A stretch of 58,730 nucleotides of DNA from Azohydromonas australica DSM 1124. Its GTDB lineage: Bacteria; Pseudomonadota; Gammaproteobacteria; Burkholderiales; Burkholderiaceae_C. Numbering within the stretch: position 1 is the stretch's first letter; each line of letters starts with the position of its first letter. The notes under the pieces were generated by a model. It ran no database searches. It worked only from the letters and a program-made list of their open reading frames with translations, and was not told the origin of the DNA. Shown here one piece after another: positions 17,754 to 26,306 of this stretch. The position numbers and the translations under genes are program-made. The stretch spans positions 1 through 58,730 of the forward strand of contig NZ_AUMO01000067.1 in NCBI RefSeq assembly GCF_000430725.1, given 5' to 3'.

Positions 17754-17990
17754 TCAGAGCCGGCTTGCCTGGGTGCTGGCTTGCGTTTCCAGGGCCTGAG
17801 CCTGCCGCGCCAGCTCGGGCAGTAGCCACAGCTCCACGCGCGCCCAGCCTTCCGGGGTGCCACGCACGGCGGCAAGCGCCCGCCCGACGATAGCGCCCAC
17901 GCGCGCCTGGGTAAGCTTGTGCCGACCGGCCACGGTGATTCTGGAAATTCGTTGACAGGCACTTCACGTGCGATGCAGGTGGCGTCGCGC
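17754..17990 (-). pseudogene. Frameshifted second TrfB/KorA-like gene
   Basis: The minus strand ending at a TGA at 17754 reads ITVAGRHKLTQARVGAIVGR, then RALAAVRGTPEGWARVELWL and LPELARQAQALETQAS, clearly paralogous to the KorA-like protein at 15035-15352 (QRHNITKPRVGAIVERVLAA; WVRVEVWLPPELAQQVREME). Upstream, the expected CIAREVPVNEFP portion is present but in another frame, so the two halves are separated by a frameshift near 17945. A longer open frame (17603-18265) enters through the upstream half and leaves the family frame. I call it a decayed copy rather than an active regulator. Confidence 0.6.
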
Positions 17991-18281
17991 CCCCCATCGC
18001 TGTCAGCAGGCCCTGCAGCGCCAACAGCAGCACCTGATGCCGGGCATGCGACGCTGCCGAACTCCTGGCCCAGCGGTACCGCGCGCAGCCACTCGAACGC
18101 GGCCGGCTGCCGCTGCTCCTGCGCAGCAGACGTGCACATCGTGTCGCCTCGAACCGCCGGGACCGAGGACGGCGGGCTGGCCAGGCATTGCAGCCGCCGG
18201 CGCCAGCGGCTCGGCAGGCTGGCAGCGGCCAGCCGCAGGCAGCGGGTGAGCTCGCGGTGGCTCATGGGGAGCTGGGCATGC

Positions 18282-18599
18282 TCACGCCTGGGGACTCGCT
18301 GCGCCGCGCTGGATGTCGCTCAGCTTCACCAGACTGTCGGCAGCGGCGAGGCGGTCGCCCACGGCCAGGAAGGGGTGCGCCTCGTCGCTCAGCCGGCGGG
18401 CCTCGGTGCTGTCATCCCAACGCCCCACCGTGCCGCCCGTGCGGCGCGGCGCGCTGCTGGTGATGGCCGCCGGAAGCCACCCCGCGCGCCGCAGTGCCGG
18501 ACTCCTGGCGAACATGGCGGCACTGCCCAGGATCGCCCGCAGGTGCTCCAGTGCTAGGAAGCGCACCAGCACCGCGCTCGGCTTCGTCTTGGTCCGCAT
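18282..18599 (-). CDS. Small hypothetical element-backbone protein
   Basis: A 105-residue protein starting MRTKTKPSAVLVRFLALEHL at the ATG at 18599, preceded by a good AGGAG site. I chose this start over the much longer upstream frame from 18764, which is Arg/Gly/Pro-rich and lacks a binding site. No domain is recognised. It sits 77 bases downstream of the DUF932 gene on the same strand and is probably in the same transcript. Confidence 0.6.
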   Translation of the reverse strand: MRTKTKPSAVLVRFLALEHLRAILGSAAMFARSPALRRAGWLPAAITSSAPRRTGGTVGRWDDSTEARRLSDEAHPFLAVGDRLAAADSLVKLSDIQRGAASPQA

Positions 18600-18676
18600 G
18601 CTGCTGCTCCTGTGATAAGCGGTGCAGGAAAGTGGGTTGTGCCGCAGGGGCCGGCGTGGCGCCGGCCCGGCAGGCG

Positions 18677-19729
18677 TCAGGCCGCGACAGCCCCGGCTCG
18701 CTCGGCCAGGACGCGCACGCCCTGCCATGCCGCCAGCTTCAGCCCCTCGCCGGCACCGAACCATGCGCTGGTCATGCGGGTGTCGTCGCTACGCCCGCGT
18801 TCGTGGTCCACGTAGTCGGTGACGGCGTTGAGCAGCGCCCACGCGCTCTTGGTGCCGCACAGGTCGGCGCCGATCTGCGCGCCGCCAAAGAGGTCCATCA
18901 GCCGCTTGTAGCCGCGGCTCGCGCGCACGTCGGGCTGCGGCTTGCCCTTCGGCGCGGCCTGGACCGACAGCAGCAGGTCCGCCACGCACTTGTCGGCCTG
19001 CGCCTGCGTCACGTCCACCTGCGCCAGCAGCCGCGCCTGCACCAGCCAGCGATCCCAGGCGGTAAGCACGATGCCCAGCTGCTGGCGCACGGCGCCCGCG
19101 TCAAACTTCTTCATGTGCGGCACGCGCACGCACTGCACCACAGGCCCAATGGTTGCGTCCTGCTCGGATTGCGCGCCAGTGTCGGAACCCGCGGCCATGG
19201 TCAGCGTGTTGTGGCACACGACCCGGATGGCGGTGAACTTGGCGGTGGTGGCCATCGTGCCGTCGTAGGAGGTCGCCAGCAGCAGGTACGGGCGCACCGT
19301 GTCCTGGCCGACGACAGGCGCGCCGTCGTTGACCTTCGCCAGTCCCCAGACCCGCTTGCCGTCCGACAGCGCCCCAGCGGTCTCCAGCACGAAGCCGCCG
19401 GCCTCGGCCAGCCGGCCGAAGAACTCCAGCACTTCGCCGGGCTGCACGACGTGATAGCCGCCGCGGCTTACGACGCTCAATGCCGCGCCGGTGTCCGAGC
19501 GGTAGAGCACGTCGCGGTCTTCCATGGCCTCAATGCGGTCGGCGGCGCCGGCATGGGCGCGCTGGAACAGCACCGGCGTGCGCTCCACGCTGTAGGCCAG
19601 TCCGGCTTCGCGGCGCCAGGTTTCGAGATCGGCGCCGGCCGTCAGGCGCTGCCCCAGCTTGTGCCAGGGAGCCTCACCGACGAAAGCCATTGCGGCGCGG
19701 CCAGTGGTGGTGTCAATGAGGTGTGGCAT
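18677..19729 (-). CDS. DUF932 (phage/plasmid-like) protein
   Basis: A 350-residue protein beginning MPHLIDTTTGRAAMAFVGEA followed by PWHKLGQRL. The N-terminal segment with AFVGEAPWHKLG, the central TSYDGTMATTAKFTAIRVVC followed by HNTL, and the length all match the DUF932 / phage-plasmid-like TIGR03299 family, common on plasmids, phages and integrative elements but of unknown biochemical role. It is divergently oriented to parB, with about 290 bases between them holding a 14-bp palindrome. It appears complete. Confidence 0.85.
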   Translation of the reverse strand: MPHLIDTTTGRAAMAFVGEAPWHKLGQRLTAGADLETWRREAGLAYSVERTPVLFQRAHAGAADRIEAMEDRDVLYRSDTGAALSVVSRGGYHVVQPGEVLEFFGRLAEAGGFVLETAGALSDGKRVWGLAKVNDGAPVVGQDTVRPYLLLATSYDGTMATTAKFTAIRVVCHNTLTMAAGSDTGAQSEQDATIGPVVQCVRVPHMKKFDAGAVRQQLGIVLTAWDRWLVQARLLAQVDVTQAQADKCVADLLLSVQAAPKGKPQPDVRASRGYKRLMDLFGGAQIGADLCGTKSAWALLNAVTDYVDHERGRSDDTRMTSAWFGAGEGLKLAAWQGVRVLAERAGAVAA

Positions 19730-19853
19730 CTGGAAATCTCTAAGCGGGAAGGTTGCAGACAGGAATCAGTGGCGCTTCACAGCTTCGTGTGAATATTTCG
19801 CTGCTCCCATGGACTGAAATATAGGCGCCCTCCCCAAATTTTAATAATGCCGA

Positions 19854-19867
19854 ACAGTTTGAACTGT
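19854..19867. promoter_or_regulatory. Palindrome ACAGTT-TG-AACTGT in divergent promoter region
   Basis: A perfect 6-bp inverted repeat with two-base spacer lies in the AT-rich region between the divergent DUF932 and parB genes. Its place and symmetry suit an operator for a backbone repressor such as the TrfB/KorA-like protein; no binding data are implied. No canonical -35/-10 pair was identified with certainty. Confidence 0.4.
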
Positions 19868-19984
19868 AAGAGTTCACTGCTATTTACTCGGGTTTTCCGC
19901 AAACGCGGTATATTTAAGCATCGACCAGCGATAAATCAAAAGCCGGCGCGCCGGGCGCTCTCCCGGCCATCCGCACCTTCATTA

Positions 19985-20009
19985 CCGGGCTTGAGCCCCG
20001 GCCTTTTTG
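19985..20009 (+). terminator. Possible hairpin with T-run before parB
   Basis: An imperfect GC-rich hairpin (CCGGGC, loop TTGA, GCCCCGG) followed by CCTTTTTGG ends about ten bases before the parB start codon. It could be an attenuator or a terminator for readthrough. The T-run overlaps the parB ribosome binding site (TTGGAG), so folding could also affect translation. The stem is imperfect. Confidence 0.3.
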
Positions 20010-20250
20010 GAGCAGCACATGGACCTCTCTGAACAAACTCGGATTTCCGAAGCAATCAAGCGGGTGCAAGGCCGGGAAATAACCGTACCGCTGAAGTATT
20101 TGTTCCGCGACCCGCTCAACGTCCGCCGCAAAACCCCGGCGCGCAGTGTCGAAGAGTTGGCGGCGCTGATCTACTCGCAGAGCCTGCTGCAAAACCTCAT
20201 CGTCCGGCCTGAGCTGTCGGGCAAGAAGTCGCTCAAGCCCACCAGATGGT

Positions 20251-20263
20251 ATGGAAGCCTCCC
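20251..20263 (+). repeat. Left subterminal inverted repeat of the IS1111-type element
   Basis: ATGGAAGCCTCCC; its exact reverse complement is at 21743-21755. Seven bases (20244-20250) lie between it and the parB junction. Confidence 0.9.
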
Positions 20264-20401
20264 CCCGCTGAACTGACGGCAGCACAGGCCGGCAGCAGCA
20301 AACACCAGTGACCTGGAAATGACGAGGGGGCCTCGCGTTGAACGGCATCGAAGTGCCAAAGTGGAGTCGCGTTACCAAACTCCTGAGAACGGAGGCCCCA
20401 A

Positions 20402-21451
20402 ATGGATCGTACGACTTACGGCCTAGACTTGGCCAAGAATGCGATGCAACTGCACTGGGTAGAGACCCAGACTGGGGAGATCGGTCGCAAGAAGTTGCCT
20501 CGAACGAAGCTGGCGGAGTTCTTTGCGCAACGCCAGCCAGCGCGCATCGCGATGGAGGCTTGTGCCGGCGCACACCACTGGGCTCGCGTGCTCGGCAGTT
20601 TGGGCCACCAGGTGGAGCTCCTGCCAACCAAGCAGGTCAAACCCTTCGTCCGTAGCAACAAGGACGATGCGGCTGATGCGCGGGCAGTCTGGCTTGCGGC
20701 GAATCAAGCGGATATACGACGCGTGCCCATCAAGACTTGCGAGCAACAGACAGTGCAGGCGCTGCACCGTACGCGGTCGCATTGGGTAAGTGTTCGCACC
20801 GCCACCATCAACGTTCTACGCAGTTTGCTCTACGAATTCGGCGTGACGCTAATCGGAGGTCGTAAGGCAGGGCTCAGAGCGCTGGCTCAACAGCGCGCGC
20901 AAATTGATGAGCAGTTGCCGACAACCATGAGTTGCCTGGTAAACGGCCAGTTGGAAATGCTGGCGCAGGTTCAACAACACATCGACGCGCTGGAATATGA
21001 GATCGCCGCGCAGGAGCAGCAACTGGACAACGCCGCTGTCCTGCGAAAGGTGCCCGGCATAGGCGTATTGGGCGCCACGGCGCTGGCCGCTAAGCTCGGC
21101 AATGGACAAGGCTGGCGTAGCGGACGCGACTTCGCTGCGAGTCTGGGACTGGTACCTGCGCACAGCGGCACCGGCGGCAAAACGCACATGGGAGGCATAT
21201 CCAAGCGCGGCGACCCCTATCTGCGCACGCTACTGATTCATGGAGCCCGGGCTGTTATTGCACATGCCAAGAACAAGCCCAAGTGGCTTGAAGACCTGCT
21301 GGTGAGACGGCCGCTTAATGTCGCCGCCGTGGCATTGGCCAACAAGATGGCTCGCACAGCTTGGGCACTGGTGGCCTACGGACGGGAATATCAGTCTGGC
21401 TGGAGGAATAACCTGCCCACAGGTGGCGCAGAAATACATTGCACTGCCTGA
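20402..21451 (+). CDS. IS110-family transposase (DEDD + serine domain)
   Basis: A 349-residue protein from the ATG at 20402 with a GGAGG site seven bases upstream. The N-terminal DEDD RuvC-like domain starts TYGLDLAKNAMQLHWVE (first Asp in GLDLAK) and continues IAMEACAGAHHWAR and KDDAADARAVWLA, which supply further acidic residues. The C-terminal Transposase_20 domain has VPGIGVLGATALAAKLG, then LGLVPAHSGTGGKTHMGGIS with the expected catalytic Ser in the HSGTGG or GGIS region, and GDPYLRTLLIHGARAV. The length and motif order are normal for the family and it looks intact. Such enzymes recombine DNA under guidance of a bridge RNA encoded in the element. Confidence 0.92.
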   Translation: MDRTTYGLDLAKNAMQLHWVETQTGEIGRKKLPRTKLAEFFAQRQPARIAMEACAGAHHWARVLGSLGHQVELLPTKQVKPFVRSNKDDAADARAVWLAANQADIRRVPIKTCEQQTVQALHRTRSHWVSVRTATINVLRSLLYEFGVTLIGGRKAGLRALAQQRAQIDEQLPTTMSCLVNGQLEMLAQVQQHIDALEYEIAAQEQQLDNAAVLRKVPGIGVLGATALAAKLGNGQGWRSGRDFAASLGLVPAHSGTGGKTHMGGISKRGDPYLRTLLIHGARAVIAHAKNKPKWLEDLLVRRPLNVAAVALANKMARTAWALVAYGREYQSGWRNNLPTGGAEIHCTA

Positions 21452-21742
21452 GCCGCAACAGTAGTTATTTACAAGCACTACCGCTCAAGTAAGGAGCCAA
21501 TATCTCGAAGTGCGCAAGTCGAGTCGATGAAGTGATGGCGACGCGGTCTGACCGCGGGCCGGGTAAAGCTGCATAACGCCCCGGACAAGCAACATTGCGA
21601 AGTCCGAGCATCAGATAAGCACCGGCCCCGCAAATGACCATCAAGGCCAGCAGCGGACTTACTCCGATCTGCACCAGTAGGCCGAATGTAAGACCGCAGT
21701 CAATTCCGCCGAGTCAAAACTTCAGAAACTCCCTTGCCACCA
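21452..21742 (+). ncRNA. Candidate bridge-RNA region of the IS1111-type element
   Basis: The 291 bases between the transposase stop and the right inverted repeat have no coding potential, and in IS1111-group elements the bridge RNA is known to come from this 3' side. A ten-base segment at 21572-21581 (CATAACGCCC) is complementary at nine of ten positions to the right target flank in parB (GGGCGCTATG, 21759-21768), as expected of a target guide. No matching left guide was found by eye, and exact RNA ends are unknown. Confidence 0.4.
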
Positions 21743-21755
21743 GGGAGGCTTCCAT
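21743..21755 (+). repeat. Right subterminal inverted repeat of the IS1111-type element
   Basis: GGGAGGCTTCCAT, the exact reverse complement of 20251-20263. Three bases (21756-21758) separate it from the resumed parB frame. Confidence 0.9.
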
Positions 21756-23718
21756 GTAGGGCGCTATGGCGTCGTCGCCGGTGGCCGCCGCTTGGAAGCC
21801 CTGAATCTGCTTTTTACTCAGGGCAAGATCGACGCGGATTTTCCGGTGCGCTGCCTGGAGGTGTCGCAAGAGGATGCGGTGTCGGTATCCCTGGCCGAAA
21901 ACTGCGGGCGTGAACCGCTCCACGGGAGTGATTTGTTCGACAGTTTCCAAGCCATGTTTGAGCAAGGCAAGACGGTTTCCCAGATTGCCGATGCTTGGGG
22001 CATCAGCCCGCTCACCGTGGAGCGCCGGCTGAAACTCGCCAAGGTCAGCCCGAAGCTCATGGCGCTGTACTGGGACGAGAAAATCGAACTGGAACAGTTG
22101 ATGGCGTTGACCCTCACCGAGGACCACCAGCTTCAGGAATCGGCATGGGAAAACTCGTCACCCTGGGAGCGGCCAGCCCACAATCTGCGCCGCAAACTGA
22201 CCGAGCGCGATGTTCCGCCGAATAACCCGCTGGCGCAATTCGTGGGCTTTGCGGCCTACGAGGCGGCGGGCGGCAATATCAGGCGCGATCTGTTTTCCGA
22301 TGATGAGAATTCACCGGGGTACATGACCGAGCCGGCGCTGCTGGAGAAGTTGGCGCTGGATCGCCTGGAGCGCGAGGCCGAAGCCGTGCGCGCCGAGGGC
22401 TGGCGGTGGGTTGAGGTCCGCACCAGCCTGAGCTACACCGACCGGCAGGCGTTCGACCACTGCCGCACGCTCGACGTGGACCCGAGCGAGGAACAGCAGC
22501 AGCGGCTCGACGCCATCGAGGCGCTGGTGTCCGAGCTGGAAGGCCAGATCGACGACCTCGACCCCGAAGCCGACAGCGCGGCCATCGACGCGCTGGAAGC
22601 CCAGCAGCAGCAGGCAGAAGCCGAGCGCGAAGCGATTGAGCAGACCCTGCAGCAGATCGACCCCCGCGATCTGCCGCTGGCCGGTGCAGTGGTGTACGTG
22701 GACCAGCGCGGCGAACTGGCCGTGCTGCGTGGGCTGGTGCATGCGGAGGACCGCAAGGCGCAGGCCGCGCAGCGCGGTGCGGCGGCGGCACCGGGCACCA
22801 CTGGCACGGCCCCGGCCCCGGCTAAGGTGCCCAAGGCCGACTACTCGGAAAAGCTGCTGCGGCAGTTGACCGCGCACCGGACAGCCGCGCTGCGCGCCAC
22901 GGTGGCAGATAGCCCGGCTGTCGCACTGCGTGTGCTGGCCTACCAGCTTGCCGTGCAGACCGGCTTGTCGTCGCGCTGCGGCTCCGGTGACCGGCCCGTT
23001 GAAATTCGGGCCGACACCGCCGATGTGCGCAAGGAAGGCGCTGATCTGGCCGAGTGCAAGGCGCAGCAGGCAATGGAAGCGCATTGCGAGCGGTGGGGCA
23101 ACCTACTGCCCGGCGATCAGCAGTCCCTGCTGGCCTGGGTGCTGAAAGCCGACGACTCCCAAATACTCGACCTGCTGGCCGTCTGCACCGCGAGCACGCT
23201 CAACACGGTGCAGGGCCGCGAAGCTCCGCAGCCCATCGCGGCCGCCATCGCCGCCGCCGTCGATCTAGACATGGCCGATTGGTGGGAGCCGACTGCCGAG
23301 AGCTATTTGCTCTCGGTGCCCAAGGCCAAGGTCATCGACGCGGTGCGCGAAGGCGCAGGCGCTGAAGCGGCGGCGGACCTGGAAGGGCTGAAGAAGCCTG
23401 AGGCGGTTGCCCTGGCCCAGCAACGACTGCAGGGCACGCGGTGGTTGCCACCTGTGCTGCGGGCCAAGAACTGAAGGAACAACCGCCTCACACTGGCTCC
23501 TGTCGCCGAAAGGCAGGGGCCGGGCCGCCAGGGCACTGCAGCTAGTGGGCTGGCTGGTGCCGCCGGCGTAAGTGCAGACGGGTCGGTTGCAGGGATAACG
23601 CTGTGGCTGTCGACACGCCGCTGAAAGTGGGAAAACTCTGCCCCTGACTTTGAGCTACTGGTCCGCGACCATCCTGCCTCGCAGGGCTGATCCTGCGCAT
23701 GACATCAAAGGATTTCGT

Positions 23719-23880
23719 ATGACCAAGAGTAAGAACGGGACCACGCCAAGCAGCGCTCGCAGTAGCCACAAGGCATCTCGCCCCCTTAACGGACCAAGTA
23801 CGCATCATGGGATGCCGTCCGGGAAGAAGCGGGGCAACAATCGACCAAAAACCACGCAGCCTTACACTGGCCTGCTGTGA
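23719..23880 (+). CDS. Small basic protein, unknown function
   Basis: A 53-residue, strongly basic, Ser/Thr/Asn-rich protein beginning MTKSKNGTTPSSARSSHKAS. An AAGGA site lies about seven bases before the ATG at 23719, which I prefer over the upstream in-frame start at 23650. No domain is recognised. It is followed after 25 bases by another tiny gene and then a 443-codon gene on the same strand, so the three may form a unit. The 244 bases before it hold only a GC-rich hairpin (about 23493-23521) without a T-run. Confidence 0.5.
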   Translation: MTKSKNGTTPSSARSSHKASRPLNGPSTHHGMPSGKKRGNNRPKTTQPYTGLL

Positions 23881-23905
23881 TCCACTTCGATTCTTCAGAA
23901 GCACC

Positions 23906-24058
23906 ATGCCCCGCACCCAGAATGATGACCGGAGTGATAGCCTGAATCCGAACAATGACGCGTATCAGGCAAGTCAAGACAACCGGTCAAACCAACTCAA
24001 CCCCAACAACGATCTTTACCAAGGCGAACAGCAAGAAGAAAACGACGACGGGGATTGA
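23906..24058 (+). CDS. Small acidic protein with two LNPNN repeats
   Basis: A 50-residue protein made mostly of two copies of one unit: RSDSLNPNNDAYQASQD and RSNQLNPNNDLYQGEQQ, ending in an acidic tail (EENDDGD). Tiny proteins with repeated R-S-x-x-L-N-P-N-N words are known in many proteobacteria but have no assigned function that I can name. It follows the 53-residue basic protein by 25 bases and precedes the 443-codon gene. The opposite charges of the two small proteins are notable. Confidence 0.6.
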   Translation: MPRTQNDDRSDSLNPNNDAYQASQDNRSNQLNPNNDLYQGEQQEENDDGD

Positions 24059-24113
24059 GCGCACCTAAAACAGCCTGTACAAAGCAGCACGAGAGGCGAA
24101 ATCAAGACAATGA

Positions 24114-25445
24114 TTGACAACTGAAGGCCGTGCACCCAACCCCTCACCGCCTTCAGTGTCTCAAAAAGTCACTATCTCGTTTGAAATTACTTATCCAGTA
24201 ACCACCGAAATATCAGTAGAACAACACAAATTTCCACAACAACAGTTGCAGTCCCACCAGCCACAGCCTTGGCTCCATGCCGACAACAAAAACCGAATGA
24301 CTTCCCTTCTACGACGACCAACGTTAGGACGTCCAAAGCCGCTGAGGCTTAGTAGCGTTATTTTGCTGCTCCCTGAAGATGATGCAAAACTCACTGGCAC
24401 ACCGTCATACAAGGAACTATTACGTGAAGCAGGTTATGGCGGCTTGGTCAAAACGCTCGATCGAATCGAGGGTGGCAAGCAGAAAACCGTTTCTTCCGTA
24501 ACGGTTGCCAACTGCCGGCGATTGTTAGCAGCCGCCGCCAAAAATACACCGAACGAACCACTGATAAAACTGTTTGACGATGCATTGGCAGGTAGCGAAA
24601 CGGCCCAGGAAATTCTAAACAACATGGGGGCTTGGGAGCTCTACAGAATCGGTCAGTCTTTAATCCCTGGATCGACCCCGACCCACATGATCCCCCTTGA
24701 CCATTGTGTGGACGTAGAGCAGGCTAGTGCCACATGCCTAAGAAGCATTCGCTGCGGCAATTACCAAGAAGCAGCCAATGTTTTTGCGGCGCATCCCTAT
24801 CTACGTCCTTACATGACTGAGGCAGCACTAGAGCACTTTTATAACGCCACTTCGGAACTATCAACCATGGTATCCCGCACAGCGGGCCTGCTGGAGTTCA
24901 TGCTTTCACAAACAGCACGCATGGATGTGATGACATGGCGGATCAGAGGGGGCCGTGCGGGCATCGATGAATTAGACAAGCTGCTCAAACGAAACAAAAA
25001 TCATCAACTCAATCCTGGATCACAGCTAATTTCGCGCCTGATGAAACATGTGGAAGTTAGCAGTCAGAAAAAACTTTTAAGCCTTGCACAGGGAGCAAAA
25101 ACATCAATGACGGATGACTCCAGCTTGAAGCGCTGGAGTCGTGGCAACGAATTCCCGTCGGAGCAGAAATACTGGGAGTTCAGCACCGCGGCATTAAAGA
25201 ACGCAAACCTCAAGTGCGACCAAGAAGCAATGCTTTGGAAGTGCGGCACAGAAGCCTGGGCCGCTCGACAATTCCATAAGTCATTAGAAATCGCACGTCA
25301 AATATACTGTCGATCCGAGGCGATAGGACAGCACGAACTTTGGAAAATCATCCTTGGCGCCACCAATCCAGAGGACTGGTGTGAGGCGCGCTTCTCATAC
25401 TGGAGGCAACATTGGGAGGCACACACCTCTATCCAGAAACTATAA
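24114..25445 (+). CDS. Hypothetical protein, no recognised domain
   Basis: Up to 443 residues. The start is unsure: TTG 24114, GTG 24156 or ATG 24297 are all in frame, and the first 60 residues are Gln/Pro/Thr-rich and look less conserved. After that the protein is mostly helical: SYKELLREAGYGGLVKTLDR, then EQASATCLRSIRCGNYQEAA and HKSLEIARQIYCRSEAIGQH, which have a weak repeat-like helical pattern. No catalytic motif, signal peptide or membrane segment is seen. Codon use is more AT-rich than the backbone, consistent with cargo. It converges with the minus-strand gene ending at 25483. Confidence 0.6.
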   Translation: MTTEGRAPNPSPPSVSQKVTISFEITYPVTTEISVEQHKFPQQQLQSHQPQPWLHADNKNRMTSLLRRPTLGRPKPLRLSSVILLLPEDDAKLTGTPSYKELLREAGYGGLVKTLDRIEGGKQKTVSSVTVANCRRLLAAAAKNTPNEPLIKLFDDALAGSETAQEILNNMGAWELYRIGQSLIPGSTPTHMIPLDHCVDVEQASATCLRSIRCGNYQEAANVFAAHPYLRPYMTEAALEHFYNATSELSTMVSRTAGLLEFMLSQTARMDVMTWRIRGGRAGIDELDKLLKRNKNHQLNPGSQLISRLMKHVEVSSQKKLLSLAQGAKTSMTDDSSLKRWSRGNEFPSEQKYWEFSTAALKNANLKCDQEAMLWKCGTEAWAARQFHKSLEIARQIYCRSEAIGQHELWKIILGATNPEDWCEARFSYWRQHWEAHTSIQKL

Positions 25446-25482
25446 GCGGCAGTATTCTCTATGCGGTCACGCTGGTGGCGAA

Positions 25483-26262
25483 CTAGCTGTGCACCGTCCC
25501 CTGCTCTTCCAGTGATTGGTCGGCGCTACGACGACGAGAAACCCATCTCTGCCCGCCATGGTCAAGCCGCAAGTTGCCTTGCCAAATTCCCATTTCCACA
25601 GGATCGGACATTATGCGCACCGGGATGGAAGCAAGCTGACTCAAAGGTTGACTGTATCTCTCATTCCAACTTGACGGTCCCTCGGCCGGGACTCCCAATG
25701 GAACTCTGCCTGCTCGAACAGATAGCATTTCACCGTCAAACAAGACAGAGAATTCACCTTCTGGGTTTTTGGACGCTTGCTCTTGTAAGAAACCGAGAAC
25801 AGCTTTGATCCACTTACGCTCTACTATGCAATGAGGCCGCGCAAGCCAAAGCTTTCTGCGTTGCGCCGCTTCGTCTCTTATTTTAGTATAGTACCTCTCC
25901 CAAGGAAGGAGGTGTTTCAAATCCAGAGCTTTTTGGGCCCACGGTATTAGAGGATCATGCGAAATGGCATCTGCTTTTATCCCGTAAGCCAGCCACGCCA
26001 TAACTTGTTCTTTGCTCTCCACGGCAACTGGCATCGAAAATTCAATCATGCCAAGGCTTCGAGCGGTCCTAAAGATACCTGAACACTGCACCTCCTCCCT
26101 TAGATACATGCTGGTTAAGCGAGACGCCTTTACATCAAAACAAGTACCCTTCAGAACCCAGGAGATCCCACCAATAGAAAGTGGATCTACTATTGGCCGG
26201 AAGCCCAGCTCTGGCAGCACACTAAAGACTAAAACTATCGGATCTGGAGCAGGAATTTCCAT
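25483..26262 (-). CDS. Hypothetical protein at the distal end of the BREX operon
   Basis: A 259-residue protein from the ATG at 26262, beginning MEIPAPDPIVLVFSVLPELG and continuing FRPIVDPLSIGG. Later segments include PWAQKALDLKHLLPWERYYT and EFSVLFDGEMLSVRAGRVPL. No domain is recognised. The start lies 44 bases after the stop of the UDG-like gene and on the same strand as the whole BREX block, so it is probably the last gene of that transcript. Composition is less GC-rich than the BREX core genes, suggesting a separate origin. Confidence 0.6.
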   Translation of the reverse strand: MEIPAPDPIVLVFSVLPELGFRPIVDPLSIGGISWVLKGTCFDVKASRLTSMYLREEVQCSGIFRTARSLGMIEFSMPVAVESKEQVMAWLAYGIKADAISHDPLIPWAQKALDLKHLLPWERYYTKIRDEAAQRRKLWLARPHCIVERKWIKAVLGFLQEQASKNPEGEFSVLFDGEMLSVRAGRVPLGVPAEGPSSWNERYSQPLSQLASIPVRIMSDPVEMGIWQGNLRLDHGGQRWVSRRRSADQSLEEQGTVHS

Positions 26263-26306
26263 AAAACGTCGTGCTTTTGGTTAAACTTCAGCAGTCAAAA
26301 TACTTG

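Larger units (their letters stand above)
20244..21758 (+). mobile_element. Complete IS110-family element of the IS1111 group
   Basis: A 1515-bp insertion whose ends are fixed by the broken parB frame. It holds one transposase gene (20402-21451) and a 13-bp perfect inverted repeat that is not at the tips but inset, with 7 bases outside the left repeat and 3 outside the right. That 7/3 offset, together with the absence of a target duplication, is the known signature of the IS1111 group. Its length and intact transposase suggest a recent, possibly still active, insertion. Confidence 0.9.
20019..23474 (+). pseudogene. parB: parB partition gene interrupted by an IS1111-type element
   Basis: The 5' part (20019-20243, 75 codons, ATG at 20019 with a GGAG site) starts MDLSEQTRISEAIKRVQGRE and contains the ParB N-terminal strand DPLNVRR and SLLQNLIVRPE. 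The 3' part (21759-23474) resumes with GRYGVVAGGRRLEALNLLFT, the core ParB/Spo0J nuclease-fold motif, followed by VSVSLAENCGREPLH, a helix-turn-helix (MFEQGKTVSQIADAWGISPL) and a long acidic, coiled C-terminal region. Removing exactly 20244-21758 rejoins the frame as KPT-GRYG and restores a 646-residue protein. As it stands the gene is split, and the second half could only be made from internal starts such as 21792, lacking the N-terminal strand. Confidence 0.9.

Noticed and set aside
17603..18265. Minus-strand frame of 220 codons
   Set aside because: It reads through only half of a KorA-like sequence and then leaves the family frame, so I treat it as part of a frameshifted pseudogene.
23493..23521. 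GC-rich hairpin after parB as a terminator
   Set aside because: The stem is good but no T-run follows, so a rho-independent terminator is not supported.
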